Shown here piece by piece: positions 12,455 through 20,326 of a stretch of DNA of 43,896 nt; the stretch's first letter is position 1, and every line of letters starts with the position of its first letter. The DNA is taken from positions 1-43,896 of the forward strand of contig NZ_JAAABN010000020.1 of assembly GCF_011516765.1 (NCBI RefSeq), written 5' to 3'. The stretch comes from Acetobacter sicerae (GTDB taxonomy: Bacteria > Pseudomonadota > Alphaproteobacteria > Acetobacterales > Acetobacteraceae). Both the position numbers and the translations under genes were made by a program. Below the pieces are notes generated by a model, which made no database searches, had not been told where the DNA came from, and worked only from the letters and a program-made list of their open reading frames with translations.

Positions 12455-13657
12455 ATGACCACGACTACCATCCTGCCTCCTGCGTCCCGTGGTGCAGCGT
12501 CCGGCGGCTTCCGCGTTGATCCTTCGCGCGGGGAGCGTAGCGCCCGCGTATCATCCGAATGGTTTTCCCGTCCCGATGACGAGCGTTACCTGTCCCTGTC
12601 CGATCTGCACGCGGCCACACTTGCCCGTGCCGAGCGCGCCACGGCTCGCACGGTGGAAAGCCGCGGCATTCGCGTCGAGGCCTCGCGCGACAATGCCGAG
12701 CGCCTGACCCTGACCTTGCCGGGGCAGAATGAGCCGATCGCGCCCACGCACTGGTCGTTCGGCCAGATGTGCAGCCTGGTCGGCGCGCCATCGTCCTATC
12801 TGCGCAATCTTCCGGCTCCGCTGGCGGCGATCAACCTGCAGCACGGACTGCTGTCGCACCGCGCCGAACTGGTCAAAACGCTGGAAACCGAGGACAGCCG
12901 CGTCGAGCTACGGGCCGTGACCGGTCCCGATTACGGCCGCATCTGGGACCATGAACTGGTCGGCGCGGTGCGGAAAATTGCTGGTGACGGCACAGGTGAT
13001 ACCAACTGGAAGGTGCCCGGTGTGATCGACTGGGCCACCATGACCCATAACCCCTATGTGGACATTACGAAGGAAACCACGACGCTCTACGCATCGGATC
13101 GCGATGTGTTCCTGTTTCTCGTCGACGATACACACCCGATTGAGGCGGGACGCCTGCCCAATGGTGAGCCCGATCTCTATTTCCGGGGTTTCTATGCATG
13201 GAATTCAGAAGTCGGCAGCAAGAGCCTCGGCATTGCGTCCTTTTACCTGCGCGGAGTGTGTCAAAACCGCATGCTCTGGGGCGTGGAAAATTTCGAACAG
13301 ATCACGATCCGGCATAGCAAGTTTGCAGCATCCCGTTTCGTGCATCAGGCGACACCAGCGCTACGGAATTTCGCCACGGCCAGCCCGGCCTCGTTCGTCT
13401 CCGGCATTCAGGCTTCGCGCAAGGCGCTGGTGGCCAGAACCGATGAGGACCGCGAAAGTTTCCTGCGTCGTCGCGGGTTCTCGAAGCCAGAGACGGCGAA
13501 GATCATCGAAACCGTGCTGCATGAGGAAGGGCGCAAGCCCGAGAGCGTGTTCGATTTCGTGCAGGGGATTACCGCACTGGCCCGCACCAGGGCCAATCAG
13601 GATACGCGGCTGGATCTGGAAGAGAAGGCCCGCAGGCTGATGGAACGGGCTTCCTGA
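12455..13657 (+). CDS. DUF932 family protein (phage/plasmid-like)
   Basis: 400 aa from the ATG at 12455, chosen because GAGGAGA lies 8 bp before it. The middle matches the DUF932/plasmid-like family: THWSFGQMCSLVGAPSSYLRNLP, LASYR-like AVTGPDYGRIWDHELV, FYLRGVCQNRMLWGVENFEQITIRHS and the C-terminal helical part. Function unknown; the family is common on plasmids and ICEs and in phages. A terminator follows. Confidence 0.88.
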   Translation: MTTTTILPPASRGAASGGFRVDPSRGERSARVSSEWFSRPDDERYLSLSDLHAATLARAERATARTVESRGIRVEASRDNAERLTLTLPGQNEPIAPTHWSFGQMCSLVGAPSSYLRNLPAPLAAINLQHGLLSHRAELVKTLETEDSRVELRAVTGPDYGRIWDHELVGAVRKIAGDGTGDTNWKVPGVIDWATMTHNPYVDITKETTTLYASDRDVFLFLVDDTHPIEAGRLPNGEPDLYFRGFYAWNSEVGSKSLGIASFYLRGVCQNRMLWGVENFEQITIRHSKFAASRFVHQATPALRNFATASPASFVSGIQASRKALVARTDEDRESFLRRRGFSKPETAKIIETVLHEEGRKPESVFDFVQGITALARTRANQDTRLDLEEKARRLMERAS

Positions 13658-13695
13658 AAGCCGACTGCACGCTTTTCCGCCAATACGTTTTTACG

Positions 13696-13721
13696 AGCCC
13701 GGCCACCGCGCCGGGCTTTTT
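13696..13721 (+). terminator. Terminator after DUF932 gene
   Basis: GCCCGGC (13697-13703) and GCCGGGC (13710-13716) form a GC stem followed by TTTTT. Confidence 0.85.
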
Positions 13722-13739
13722 CGTTTCGGGAGTTTTCCG

Positions 13740-14180
13740 ATGGCTGATTTCTTCACGCATTTTTCCTGCGTTCTCGATGTGGGCACAGTGGACAATGCCG
13801 CAAAGGCGCTCGACCTCTACAATGAATTCATCGACGAACTGGCGGCGGAAGACCCGCCCTCTGACGGTTTTGTCCTGTCGATCGTGCCTGAATATGGTGG
13901 CACGAAACTCTGGATGCACGATGAGACAACCGGCGATCCGCATCAGGTGGTGGATTTCGTGCTACGCTGTGCGCGGGCATTCCGGCTGCGGGGGCGATGG
14001 GGGTTCCAGTGGGCCAATAGCTGTTCACGTCCCCGGATCGGCGCCTTCAGCGGAGGCGCGCATCTGCTTGACCTTGGCAGGCGCAAGACGATTTCATGGA
14101 TGACCACCGATCGCTGGCTGGCGATCGCCCTGGACGGAGGCAATCCCGACACAGGAGGGCAGGGCGATGACCTTGCATGA
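13740..14180 (+). CDS. Hypothetical protein, plasmid-associated
   Basis: 146 aa, soluble, acidic at the N-terminus: MADFFTHFSCVLDVG, then a helix-rich segment and FVLSIVPEYGGTKLWMHDE. I recognise no catalytic motif. Its last 14 bp overlap the start of the Toprim gene, so the two are translationally linked. Genes of this kind accompany DUF932 and Toprim genes on conjugative plasmids of alphaproteobacteria; the role is unknown. Confidence 0.8.
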   Translation: MADFFTHFSCVLDVGTVDNAAKALDLYNEFIDELAAEDPPSDGFVLSIVPEYGGTKLWMHDETTGDPHQVVDFVLRCARAFRLRGRWGFQWANSCSRPRIGAFSGGAHLLDLGRRKTISWMTTDRWLAIALDGGNPDTGGQGDDLA

Positions 14181-15213
14181 CGCGGGCGATCTGGCCCGCC
14201 GTCTGGCGGAGAACGCAGAGGCGGTGTGCCGTCGGTATCTGTCCGCTGGTCGTCGTCACGGCAATTACTGGCTGGTCGGTGACGTACGCAACACGCCCGG
14301 CCGGTCGCTGTTTGTCCGGCTGCACAACACCGCCAACGGCAGGGCGGGAAAATGGACGGACGCGCAGTCCGCTGAACATGGCGACCTGCTGGACGTGATC
14401 CGCGAAAGCCTCGGCCTGGTGGATTTCCGCGACGTGGCCGACGAGGCGCGCGCCTTTCTCAGCCTGCCGCGTCCCGATCCGGTACCGTCGTCACAGGACC
14501 GTCCGGCCCGTGAGCGTGGCTCTGCCAGTTCTTCTGAAGCCGCACATCGGCTCTGGGCCATGTCCGGGCCGATCGTGGGTACATCCGTAGAAGCGTATCT
14601 CCGTAGACGCGATATTACGCTTTTGCACGGAGCCGGCGCCCTGCGCTTCCATCCGCGCTGCTTTTACCGCCCGGACGAGGACAGTCCGACCGAGACCTGG
14701 CCCGCCATGATCGCCGCCGTCACCGATCTCGACGGCACTCTGACCGGTGTGCATCGCACCTGGCTGGCGGCGGAAGGGCGCGGCAAGGCGCCGGTCGATC
14801 ATCCGCGTCGCGCCCTGGGCGGGCTGCTCGGCCATGCCGTGCGCTTTGGGGTGGCATCCGATGTGCTCGCCGCCGGGGAAGGCATCGAGACGGTGCTGTC
14901 GCTGCGGCAGGTTCTGCCCGATCTGCCATTGGCCGCATGCCTGTCCTCGGCGCATCTCGCCGCCCTGATCTTTCCGCCGCTGCTGCGCCGGCTCTACGTG
15001 CTGCGCGACGATGATCCGGCCGGGGATCAGGCGCTGGCGACGCTGCACGCCCGCGCGGATGACGCCGGGATCGAGGTGATCGGGCTGTCGCCACGGCTGG
15101 GCGATTTCAACGATGATCTCCGGGCGCTCGGACGCGGCGCACTGCGGGCGATCCTGCATCCGCAACTTGCGCCACCGGACGTGGCACGGTTTCTGGAGAC
15201 TGCCGGCACATGA
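14167..15213 (+). CDS. Toprim domain protein (primase-like)
   Basis: 348 aa. The N-terminal third has a DNA-primase-like beta region (HGNYWLVGDVRNTPGRSLFVRL). The C-terminal half is a Toprim fold: AGEGIETVLSLRQVLP carries the conserved Glu (about 238-240), and LYVLRDDDPAGDQAL carries the DxD acid pair (about 278-280). ARIAAVTDLDGTLTGVHRTW-like residues before it match the P4/plasmid primase group. A role in priming element DNA after transfer or during replication is inferred. It overlaps the preceding gene by 14 bp. Confidence 0.85.
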   Translation: MTLHDAGDLARRLAENAEAVCRRYLSAGRRHGNYWLVGDVRNTPGRSLFVRLHNTANGRAGKWTDAQSAEHGDLLDVIRESLGLVDFRDVADEARAFLSLPRPDPVPSSQDRPARERGSASSSEAAHRLWAMSGPIVGTSVEAYLRRRDITLLHGAGALRFHPRCFYRPDEDSPTETWPAMIAAVTDLDGTLTGVHRTWLAAEGRGKAPVDHPRRALGGLLGHAVRFGVASDVLAAGEGIETVLSLRQVLPDLPLAACLSSAHLAALIFPPLLRRLYVLRDDDPAGDQALATLHARADDAGIEVIGLSPRLGDFNDDLRALGRGALRAILHPQLAPPDVARFLETAGT

Positions 15214-15351
15214 GCGGGCCGGAAAGAGGGGCGGGCGGTTTCCGTCTTCTATCGGCGGTCCTGTCGTGCCTCCCGTTCGGCAGGTTCGCGCCCCGGCCTT
15301 TCAAGTGGGGAGCGGGCGTCAGCCGGGCCGGGCCTTCAATGGCGTGAGCCA

Positions 15352-15405
15352 GCTATTTTCCGTCGCGCCCCTTTGGGGGCGCTTTACATCGCGAAGCAAA
15401 ATAGC
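15352..15405. promoter_or_regulatory. Nested inverted-repeat element before the DUF2493 gene
   Basis: The 15214-15536 gap has no supported gene. It holds GCTATTTT (15352-15359) and AAAATAGC (15398-15405) as a perfect outer stem, with a second perfect hairpin inside, GCGCCCC-TTTG-GGGGCGC (15365-15382). The AT-rich outer stem in GC-rich DNA resembles the elements at 17703-17754 and 18399-18437. It may be a structured leader RNA or a protein-binding site. Confidence 0.5.
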
Positions 15406-15536
15406 CGGCCCCCTGCCATCCTTCGCTGTGCTGCGGCCGCGCGCGAGCGCGCGGTTCCGGCCCGTCCCTGGTCTGCCGCTATCCGCCCCCGGAAAGGCCG
15501 CGAAGGGCGCGGCCGGAGACCTGGGAGGACCGCATC

Positions 15537-16463
15537 ATGACCCGCACCGATGATTTTGAACCGCCGCACGCCGCTTCATCCACCGCCCATGTGCTGGCTG
15601 AACTTCAGATGTATGGCTACCGTCCCTTCGAGGACGAGCCTGATCCAAGGCCGCTGCCCGAAGCTCCGCGCATCGGGGGTGCTGTGGCCGACATCTTCGA
15701 CGCCGTCGCCGCGACGCTGACTGACACACGGCTGGAACCGGACCTCGAAGCGCTGCTCTGGTCCACCGTGAACATCTTCCACCGCATGGTCGGCCAGGTC
15801 GAGCGTGAGCTTGACCGCAACGAGCAGGCGCAGAAACGCAGCCAGCAGGATCAGGATGGCAGCGAGATCCGCTCGGTGGAACTGGAGCGACTGATCGCCG
15901 AAGGGCTGACACTGATCGAACGCCGCAACGCCTACGAGATCTTCCGCGACGAGGCGCAGGAGCAGTTCGAGCGGCTGACCCTGAGCGCGTGGCGGCCGAA
16001 GACCGGCTCGCTGGTATCGCGGCGGACCATGACGGCCTCTATGATCGACAGCCGTGACTTTCTCAACGCCCGACGCCGCGCCGAGAGCGAATTGCTGGTC
16101 CCGCCCGGCCCCAAGGTCGTCGTGACCGGGGGGCTGGACTTCGACGACCATATCCTGATCTGGGACCGGCTGGACAAGGTCCGTGCCAAGCATCCCGACA
16201 TGGTGCTGCTGCATGGTGGTTCGCCCAGGGGCGCGGAGTTCGTCGCGTCTCGCTGGGCTGATCACCGCGAGATCGTGCAGATCGCTTTCAAGCCGGACTG
16301 GACGAAGCATGCCAAGGCCGCGCCCTTCCGCCGCAACGACGCCATGCTCGATACCTTGCCGATTGGCGTCATCGTCTTTCCCGGAACCGGTATCCAGGAG
16401 AATTTGGCCGACAAGGCGAAGCGCCTCGGTATCCCGGTCCTGCGGTTCGGAGGCGGCGCGTGA
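15537..16463 (+). CDS. DUF2493 (SLOG-fold) protein
   Basis: 308 aa. The C-terminal third is the DUF2493 Rossmann-like domain: KVVVTGGLDFDDHILIWDRLD, the HPDMVLLHGGSPRGAEFVASRWA segment with the GGSPRGA nucleotide-binding loop, and FPGTGIQENLADKAKRLGIPV. Residues 1-190 are helical with a coiled-coil (ERELDRNEQAQKRSQQDQ). SLOG proteins bind nucleotides or nucleotide-derived ligands; the substrate here is unknown. The start has GGGAGGAC before it. Conserved on plasmids with the DUF736 and TraG genes seen further on. Confidence 0.9.
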   Translation: MTRTDDFEPPHAASSTAHVLAELQMYGYRPFEDEPDPRPLPEAPRIGGAVADIFDAVAATLTDTRLEPDLEALLWSTVNIFHRMVGQVERELDRNEQAQKRSQQDQDGSEIRSVELERLIAEGLTLIERRNAYEIFRDEAQEQFERLTLSAWRPKTGSLVSRRTMTASMIDSRDFLNARRRAESELLVPPGPKVVVTGGLDFDDHILIWDRLDKVRAKHPDMVLLHGGSPRGAEFVASRWADHREIVQIAFKPDWTKHAKAAPFRRNDAMLDTLPIGVIVFPGTGIQENLADKAKRLGIPVLRFGGGA

Positions 16464-16472
16464 GCGCCGTCT

Positions 16473-16682
16473 TCAGTCCGGATTACCCGTGACGGCGATC
16501 CGCGCGGAACGGGCATAGAAGGCCAGCTCGGTATCGCCGGGCGCCAGAAGGTCGAGCAGGCCCTTCATGTCCTGCATGTCCGAATAGGACTGAAACGGCC
16601 CTGGTTGCTGTTCAATGGCCAGCACTGCAATGGCGAGCGCCTTTTTGACCAGATGCAGTTCGCGTCCCGTGATGTCCGCCAT
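16473..16682 (-). CDS. Small hypothetical protein
   Basis: 69 aa starting MADITGRELHLVKKALAIAVLAIE and ending RIAVTGNPD. The ATG at 16682 is preceded by GGGAGACAACGTC, a fair ribosome-binding site, and by a perfect hairpin at 16714-16732. The coding strand opposes its neighbours and its stop lies 9 bp from the DUF2493 stop. No family recognised; probably a small helical soluble protein. Confidence 0.7.
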   Translation of the reverse strand: MADITGRELHLVKKALAIAVLAIEQQPGPFQSYSDMQDMKGLLDLLAPGDTELAFYARSARIAVTGNPD

Positions 16683-16713
16683 GACGTTGTCTCCCTGAGC
16701 AGCCCCACGATGC

Positions 16714-16732
16714 ACGTCCGCTTGGCGGACGT
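16714..16732. promoter_or_regulatory. Perfect short inverted repeat
   Basis: ACGTCCGC (16714-16721) and GCGGACGT (16725-16732) with a TTG loop. It lies 32 bp upstream of the small leftward gene and 114 bp upstream of the rightward membrane-protein gene, so it may be an operator in the divergent promoter region. Confidence 0.4.
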
Positions 16733-16845
16733 CAGTACGATTCTCGTTCCGTCGATACATCGTTTTCTCTATGATGCGGATTGCGCCGTGGTGGTGGTGG
16801 CAGGCGTGACCGTCAGATCATGTCATCTTTACGGGAGCCGCCACC

Positions 16846-17286
16846 ATGGTGATCTTCGCACCGTTCCTGATCGTCGCCGGCATCGGATTTTTCTGCTGGC
16901 TCATGTTCACGCTCGCGGTCTTCGCCTTGCCGTTTGCTGGCGGGTTGTATGCCGGGCTCTGGGCGTTTCATACCGGTGCCGGAGTGATTGGCGCCCTGAT
17001 CGTCGGCGTCGTGGCGGGGATAGCGACTTTCGTCGCCGGTCAGATCGCACTCGCCTGCGCGCCGTGGATCTGGCTGAGAGGGCTGATCGTCCTGCTCTAT
17101 ACCGTGCCCGCCATCATTGCCGGTTATAGCGCCACGCACGGTCTCGCCGAGATGATGATGCCGTCCGTCGTCTGGCAGCTCTTCTTTTCGGTCATCGGCG
17201 CCATTGCGGTCGGCATCACCGCGTTCGTCCGCTTTACCGGCATGGCCCCGCCCGAACCGGCCAACGGGAGCGTCGCGCGGGTCTGA
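16846..17286 (+). CDS. Small integral membrane protein
   Basis: 146 aa with about five hydrophobic segments (about 3-32, 38-62, 64-85, 88-105 and 110-135) and a short hydrophilic tail. Glycine- and alanine-rich helices, no recognised transport motif. The start follows GGGAGCCGCCACC. Function unknown; it is part of the block of small accessory genes. Confidence 0.75.
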   Translation: MVIFAPFLIVAGIGFFCWLMFTLAVFALPFAGGLYAGLWAFHTGAGVIGALIVGVVAGIATFVAGQIALACAPWIWLRGLIVLLYTVPAIIAGYSATHGLAEMMMPSVVWQLFFSVIGAIAVGITAFVRFTGMAPPEPANGSVARV

Positions 17287-17877
17287 CCGCCTGCGCGGCA
17301 GCCGGCGGGCAGGCATGGATCAGGTACCTGCCTGTCTTTCCACGTCATCGAGAGGCGGGGAGCGATGGGCAGCGAAGCGCGGATGCGACGCGCTGTTCCA
17401 GATACGGTCCGCCTGTTGAAGCAAACGAACTGGCGCTCTGATTTCCCGCAGGCCGATCGCAACGGGGAAGCCGGGCATGTCCGGTGAGGCGCAGTCCCGG
17501 AACGGGCCGGTTCGGTGGGCTGGTATGGAGGGAGGATGACGCCGTCATTCTGGTTGCCGCCGGATCTCGTGCGCTGTGCCGGTCGCCATAGTCTCCGTGA
17601 TGTGTGCTCTGTCGGGCCGCGCACGCATGCTGCCTCTCAAGATGGCTGATCTAGCCGAAGGCCGGCTACGCCTCGATCGGCTATGGCGCAACAACGGGCC
17701 ATAATTTTCTTCCCCTGCCGGCTGCGCCGTCATTCCTCGCGCACCAAGAAAATTCTGTCCCGCCGTCCTCCGCTGCGCTTCGGCCCCAAGGGATGCGCCG
17801 CCGCTCGCCTCCGTCTGTCCGATCGCCATCGAGGCCGCAATGGTGCGGGCTCGATAACAGAGATCACGGAGAGTATC
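17287..17877. other. Long gap with two tiny ORFs and a hairpin element
   Basis: About 590 bp. Two small frames have good Shine-Dalgarno sequences: 17365-17487 (40 aa, MGSEARMRRAVPDTV, preceded by GAGGCGGGGAGCG) and 17536-17649 (37 aa, MTPSFWLPPDLVRCAG, preceded by GGAGGGAGG). Neither is recognised and either may be chance or gene remnants. The inverted-repeat element at 17703-17754 follows. Confidence 0.35.
17703..17754. promoter_or_regulatory. Inverted-repeat element before the first DUF736 gene
   Basis: AATTTTCTT (17703-17711) and AAGAAAATT (17746-17754) form a perfect 9-bp AT-rich stem around a GC-rich loop of 34 bases. It lies 124 bp before the DUF736 start. Same architecture as the elements at 15352 and 18399. 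Confidence 0.5.
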
Positions 17878-18204
17878 ATGGCCACCATCGGCACCTTCAA
17901 GAAAGTCGGCAACGGGTATAACGGCGAGATCGTCACCCTCTCGCTCCAGACCCCCAACGTCCGTATCGCTCCCGAGACCACGCGCGCGAACGACAACGCC
18001 CCCAGCCACCGCGTCTTCGTAGGCAGGGTGGAGATCGGGGCGGCCTGGTCCCGGCGCTCCAACGAGGGGCGCGACTATCTGAGCCTCAAGCTCGACGATC
18101 CGAGCTTCAACGCCCCGATCTTCGCCAATCTCTTCGATGACGAGGACGGCGAGGGTTACAGCCTGATCTGGTCCCGCCCCAATGGTCGCCGCAACGGCGA
18201 CTGA
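17878..18204 (+). CDS. DUF736 family protein (copy 1)
   Basis: 108 aa. MATIGTFKKVGNGYNGEIVTLSL, then IGAAWSRRSNEGRDYLSLKLDDPSFNAPIFANLF, the two conserved blocks of DUF736. These small beta-rich proteins occur almost only on plasmids and ICEs with TraG-type transfer genes; function unknown. The start follows GGAGAGTATC. A second DUF736 gene is at 26762-27100. Confidence 0.93.
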   Translation: MATIGTFKKVGNGYNGEIVTLSLQTPNVRIAPETTRANDNAPSHRVFVGRVEIGAAWSRRSNEGRDYLSLKLDDPSFNAPIFANLFDDEDGEGYSLIWSRPNGRRNGD

Positions 18205-18398
18205 AGTGCCCGCGATCCCCGCCCGGCCGGTCCGGGCGGGGCCTTCGCATGACCGGTTGGAAACCAGCGGGCGTGCGCAGCAGTCGCGCTCCTCTCGATC
18301 TGCCGGGGTGCGGGCAAGAAAGGGGAACAGGGCTTCCCTCAGTCTTCCCATTATACCATGCCCGGCGTGAACCGCCTCAAGGACGCGCGGTCCCCCCA

Positions 18399-18437
18399 AT
18401 TTTGCCCGGCGCACCCTACGGGCACACCGGACAAAAT
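18399..18437. promoter_or_regulatory. Inverted-repeat element before small accessory gene
   Basis: In the 18205-18543 gap, which has no other supported gene. ATTTTG (18399-18404) pairs with CAAAAT (18432-18437), CCGG (18406-18409) with CCGG (18427-18430), and CCC (18414-18416) with GGG (18420-18422). It is the third AT-based stem with a GC-rich interior in this 3-kb stretch. Confidence 0.45.
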
Positions 18438-18543
18438 CGGCTCCCCCGGGCGCCGCTGGCGCGGTCGCCTGCGGCGATCCCTGACCCGGCTCCCGCGTGC
18501 ATGAGGCGGAGTCCTGTCTTCGAGAAACGAAAGGAGCAGGACG

Positions 18544-18696
18544 ATGACCACGCTACACGACCATATCCAGATGCTGCGCGCCGAACTGACCAGCTTTTAC
18601 CTGAGCCACGGGGAGCGCCGACGGATCGAACGAGAACTGAAGCTGGCATGCGCGCAATTCGCGGCGGACCGATACGACGAGACCCCCCCCGCATAG
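18544..18696 (+). CDS. Small helical protein
   Basis: 50 aa, MTTLHDHIQMLRAELTSFYL then a basic helix SHGERRRIERELKLACAQFAA. GAAAGGAGCAGGACG gives a strong ribosome-binding site and a clear terminator overlaps the stop, so the unit looks complete. The predicted helical hairpin may bind a partner protein or DNA. Family not recognised. Confidence 0.7.
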   Translation: MTTLHDHIQMLRAELTSFYLSHGERRRIERELKLACAQFAADRYDETPPA

Positions 18697-18712
18697 AGCG
18701 GGGGGCTTTTCG
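18684..18712 (+). terminator. Terminator after the small helical gene
   Basis: A run of C (18682-18690) pairs with GGGGGG (18700-18705), followed by CTTTT. The stem includes the last codons and the stop of the 50-aa gene. Confidence 0.8.
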
Positions 18713-18780
18713 TATGGTCGCCCGTGCCATCGGATATCCAGGCGCCGATTCCACTTTGCCATCCTCCTGAAAGAACGTTG

Positions 18781-18812
18781 TTGAATCTCTCTAACACGAC
18801 TATTATAGTCGT
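18781..18812 (+). promoter_or_regulatory. Promoter and palindromic operator of the xre gene
   Basis: TTGAAT (-35, 18781-18786), 17 bp, TATAGT (-10, 18804-18809). The -10 lies inside ACGACTATTATAGTCGT (18796-18812), a perfect 17-bp palindrome. The start codon is 41 bp further on. Binding there would block RNA polymerase, so autorepression by the XRE product is likely. The sister site is at 2122-2138. Confidence 0.7.
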
Positions 18813-18853
18813 ATTACTGGTGTGCATGCCCCGCGTGTCGGATGTGATCATGG

Positions 18854-19138
18854 ATGATCACTGGCCGACAGGTAAGGGCGGCACGGGCACTCCTGAACTG
18901 GACACAGGAGATGCTCGCTGAAAAAGCCCTCGTAGCACTGACCGCGCTCAAGCGCCTTGAATCCGAACGCGGTCTCGGCGTTCATGAGGGCACGACCGAC
19001 CAGGTTCGCCGCGCGCTGGAAGCGGCGGGCATCCTGTTCATCGAGTCCGGACAAGGGCGTGGCGTCATGTTTCTTAACGAGACTTCCGGCATCGAAACGC
19101 GGCAGGCTAGGGTGCGTCGCGTTCGTTCTCCGACCTGA
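18854..19138 (+). CDS. XRE-family HTH regulator (QseC-like position)
   Basis: 94 aa. MITGRQVRAARALLNWTQEMLAEKALVALTALKRLESERG is the Cro/C1-type helix-turn-helix of the short XRE regulators. The tail DQVRRALEAAGILFIESGQGRGVMF is the usual C-terminal strand region of this group. It is followed at 11 bp by a DUF2285 gene and then by a DUF6499/DUF2285 split gene. In ICEMlSym of Mesorhizobium a small HTH protein, QseC, controls the DUF2285 antiactivator QseM; by context this gene may play the same part. Its promoter carries a perfect palindrome that is also found near parB. No strong Shine-Dalgarno was seen. Confidence 0.85.
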   Translation: MITGRQVRAARALLNWTQEMLAEKALVALTALKRLESERGLGVHEGTTDQVRRALEAAGILFIESGQGRGVMFLNETSGIETRQARVRRVRSPT

Positions 19139-19149
19139 TCGACTCCATC

Positions 19150-19428
19150 ATGCAGAAGCCCCCGCTCGACCCGTCTGTCGCCGACAGCGCTCCGGAAGCG
19201 TCCTGTCTCACCGGCTACGACGAACAGCATCTGATTACCTATCTCCGCCTGCTGGATGCCGAGGCCGACGGCGCCGACTGGCGCGAGGTCGCCCGCATCG
19301 TGCTCCACCGCGACCCGGTGGTTGACCCCGAGGGCGTCCACCGCTGCTGGCACAGTCATCTGGCGCGGGCGCACTGGATGACCGAGCATGGCTACCAGCA
19401 TCTGCTGCGCGGCGGCGCGCCCCACTGA
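19150..19428 (+). CDS. DUF2285 small protein (QseM-like antiactivator candidate)
   Basis: 92 aa. Residues about 25-90 form a DUF2285 domain: YLRLLDAEADGADWREVARIV and HRCWHSHLARAHWMTEHGYQHLL. Stand-alone DUF2285 proteins of this size include QseM, which binds the DUF2285-containing activator FseA and blocks ICE excision and transfer. An FseA-like gene follows at 132 bp, which supports the same role. The assignment is by domain and context. Confidence 0.8.
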   Translation: MQKPPLDPSVADSAPEASCLTGYDEQHLITYLRLLDAEADGADWREVARIVLHRDPVVDPEGVHRCWHSHLARAHWMTEHGYQHLLRGGAPH

Positions 19429-19447
19429 CACCCTGAATCGTTGCGTG

Positions 19448-19469
19448 ACCTGCAAGACCTGTTGCAGGT
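19448..19469. promoter_or_regulatory. Inverted repeat upstream of the FseA-like gene
   Basis: ACCTGCAA (19448-19455) and TTGCAGGT (19462-19469) are perfect 8-bp arms with GACCTG between, 91 bp before the FseA-like start. It resembles lux/tra-box dyads but the spacing is 2 bp longer than usual. A weak -10-like CATACT lies at 19501-19506. Confidence 0.45.
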
Positions 19470-19560
19470 GCGGGGCGTAGCGGGCAACGGGACGGTCTGG
19501 CATACTCTCGCGAGCAAGTACTTGCCCTGTTCCCACCCGTTACGCATCGGAGACGACGCC

Positions 19561-20326
19561 ATGAGCCGCGCCAACTGGCGGTCGGCGGGCGCGTACGAGG
19601 GCCTGCGGTCGCTCGACGCTCCTGCCTTTGCCTTGCAGTTTGTCAGTCGCAATCGGGACTTTATCCGTGATCGTGCCGCCCTTCAGCGCGCCGCGCTCCG
19701 GGCCGCGCTGTCCACGTCAGACGCCGAAGCCTTCGCCCGGCGCTGGGGGTTGCGATTTCGAGAGTGTCCGCACGGCCCTCAATCCGCGTACCGCCCGCTG
19801 GACTGTTGCGGTATCGCCGGCCGTGATTGCGGTTGTCCGCCTGCCGACAGCACTGGCTGACGCGGCGTATCATCCGGTCTCCCTCGCTCGGGCAGAACTG
19901 CCGCCTGATATGGCGGGAGAAGTGCTGGTCGAGCAGGGGGAGATGATCCTGCGGCTGTACGTCTTGCCGCCTGACGGGGCTCAGCTCGGCGTGCTCCTGC
20001 CGCTCGACGCGCTGTTCGAGGTGCGTGTCCAGGCCGCCCTGCGGCTCTGGCGCGTGCTGATGGATCGGCGTCCCGGTCGTGATCCGGCCTGCCTGTCATC
20101 CGATCGCATCCGCAGGCTGATCCTGGCGCTCCGGACGCTCGATGGCCTGGACGACGGGGTGTCGCAGCGCGAGATCGCCGGCGTCCTGTTCGGTCGGGAG
20201 GTTTCCGCAGGGGACTGGCTCTCCCATGATCTGCATTTCCGCATGAAACGGCTGGTGCGTTTTGCGCGGGGACTGACTGACGGAGGATATCGGCGCCTGC
20301 TACTGCACCCGTTTCGGGGACGATAG
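19561..20326 (+). CDS. FseA-like ICE activator, DUF6499 + DUF2285 joined by +1 frameshift
   Basis: Frame 1 starts with ATG at 19561 (ribosome-binding site GGAGACG) and encodes a DUF6499 domain: MSRANWRSAGAYEGLRSLDA, SRNRDFIRDRAAL, FARRWGLRF. That frame then loses sense and stops at 19860. The +1 frame becomes protein-like right after WGLRF and encodes a DUF2285 protein to 20326: PRTARWTVAVSPAVIAVVRLP, LLPLDALFEVRVQAALRLWRV, FARGLTDGGYRRLLLHPF. TTT-C at 19756-19759 would let tRNA-Phe slip from TTT to TTC, with CGA waiting in the A site. In ICEMlSym the activator FseA is made by +1 programmed frameshifting between exactly these two domains, and it switches on the excisionase gene. An ordinary frameshift mutation cannot be excluded. 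Confidence 0.8.
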
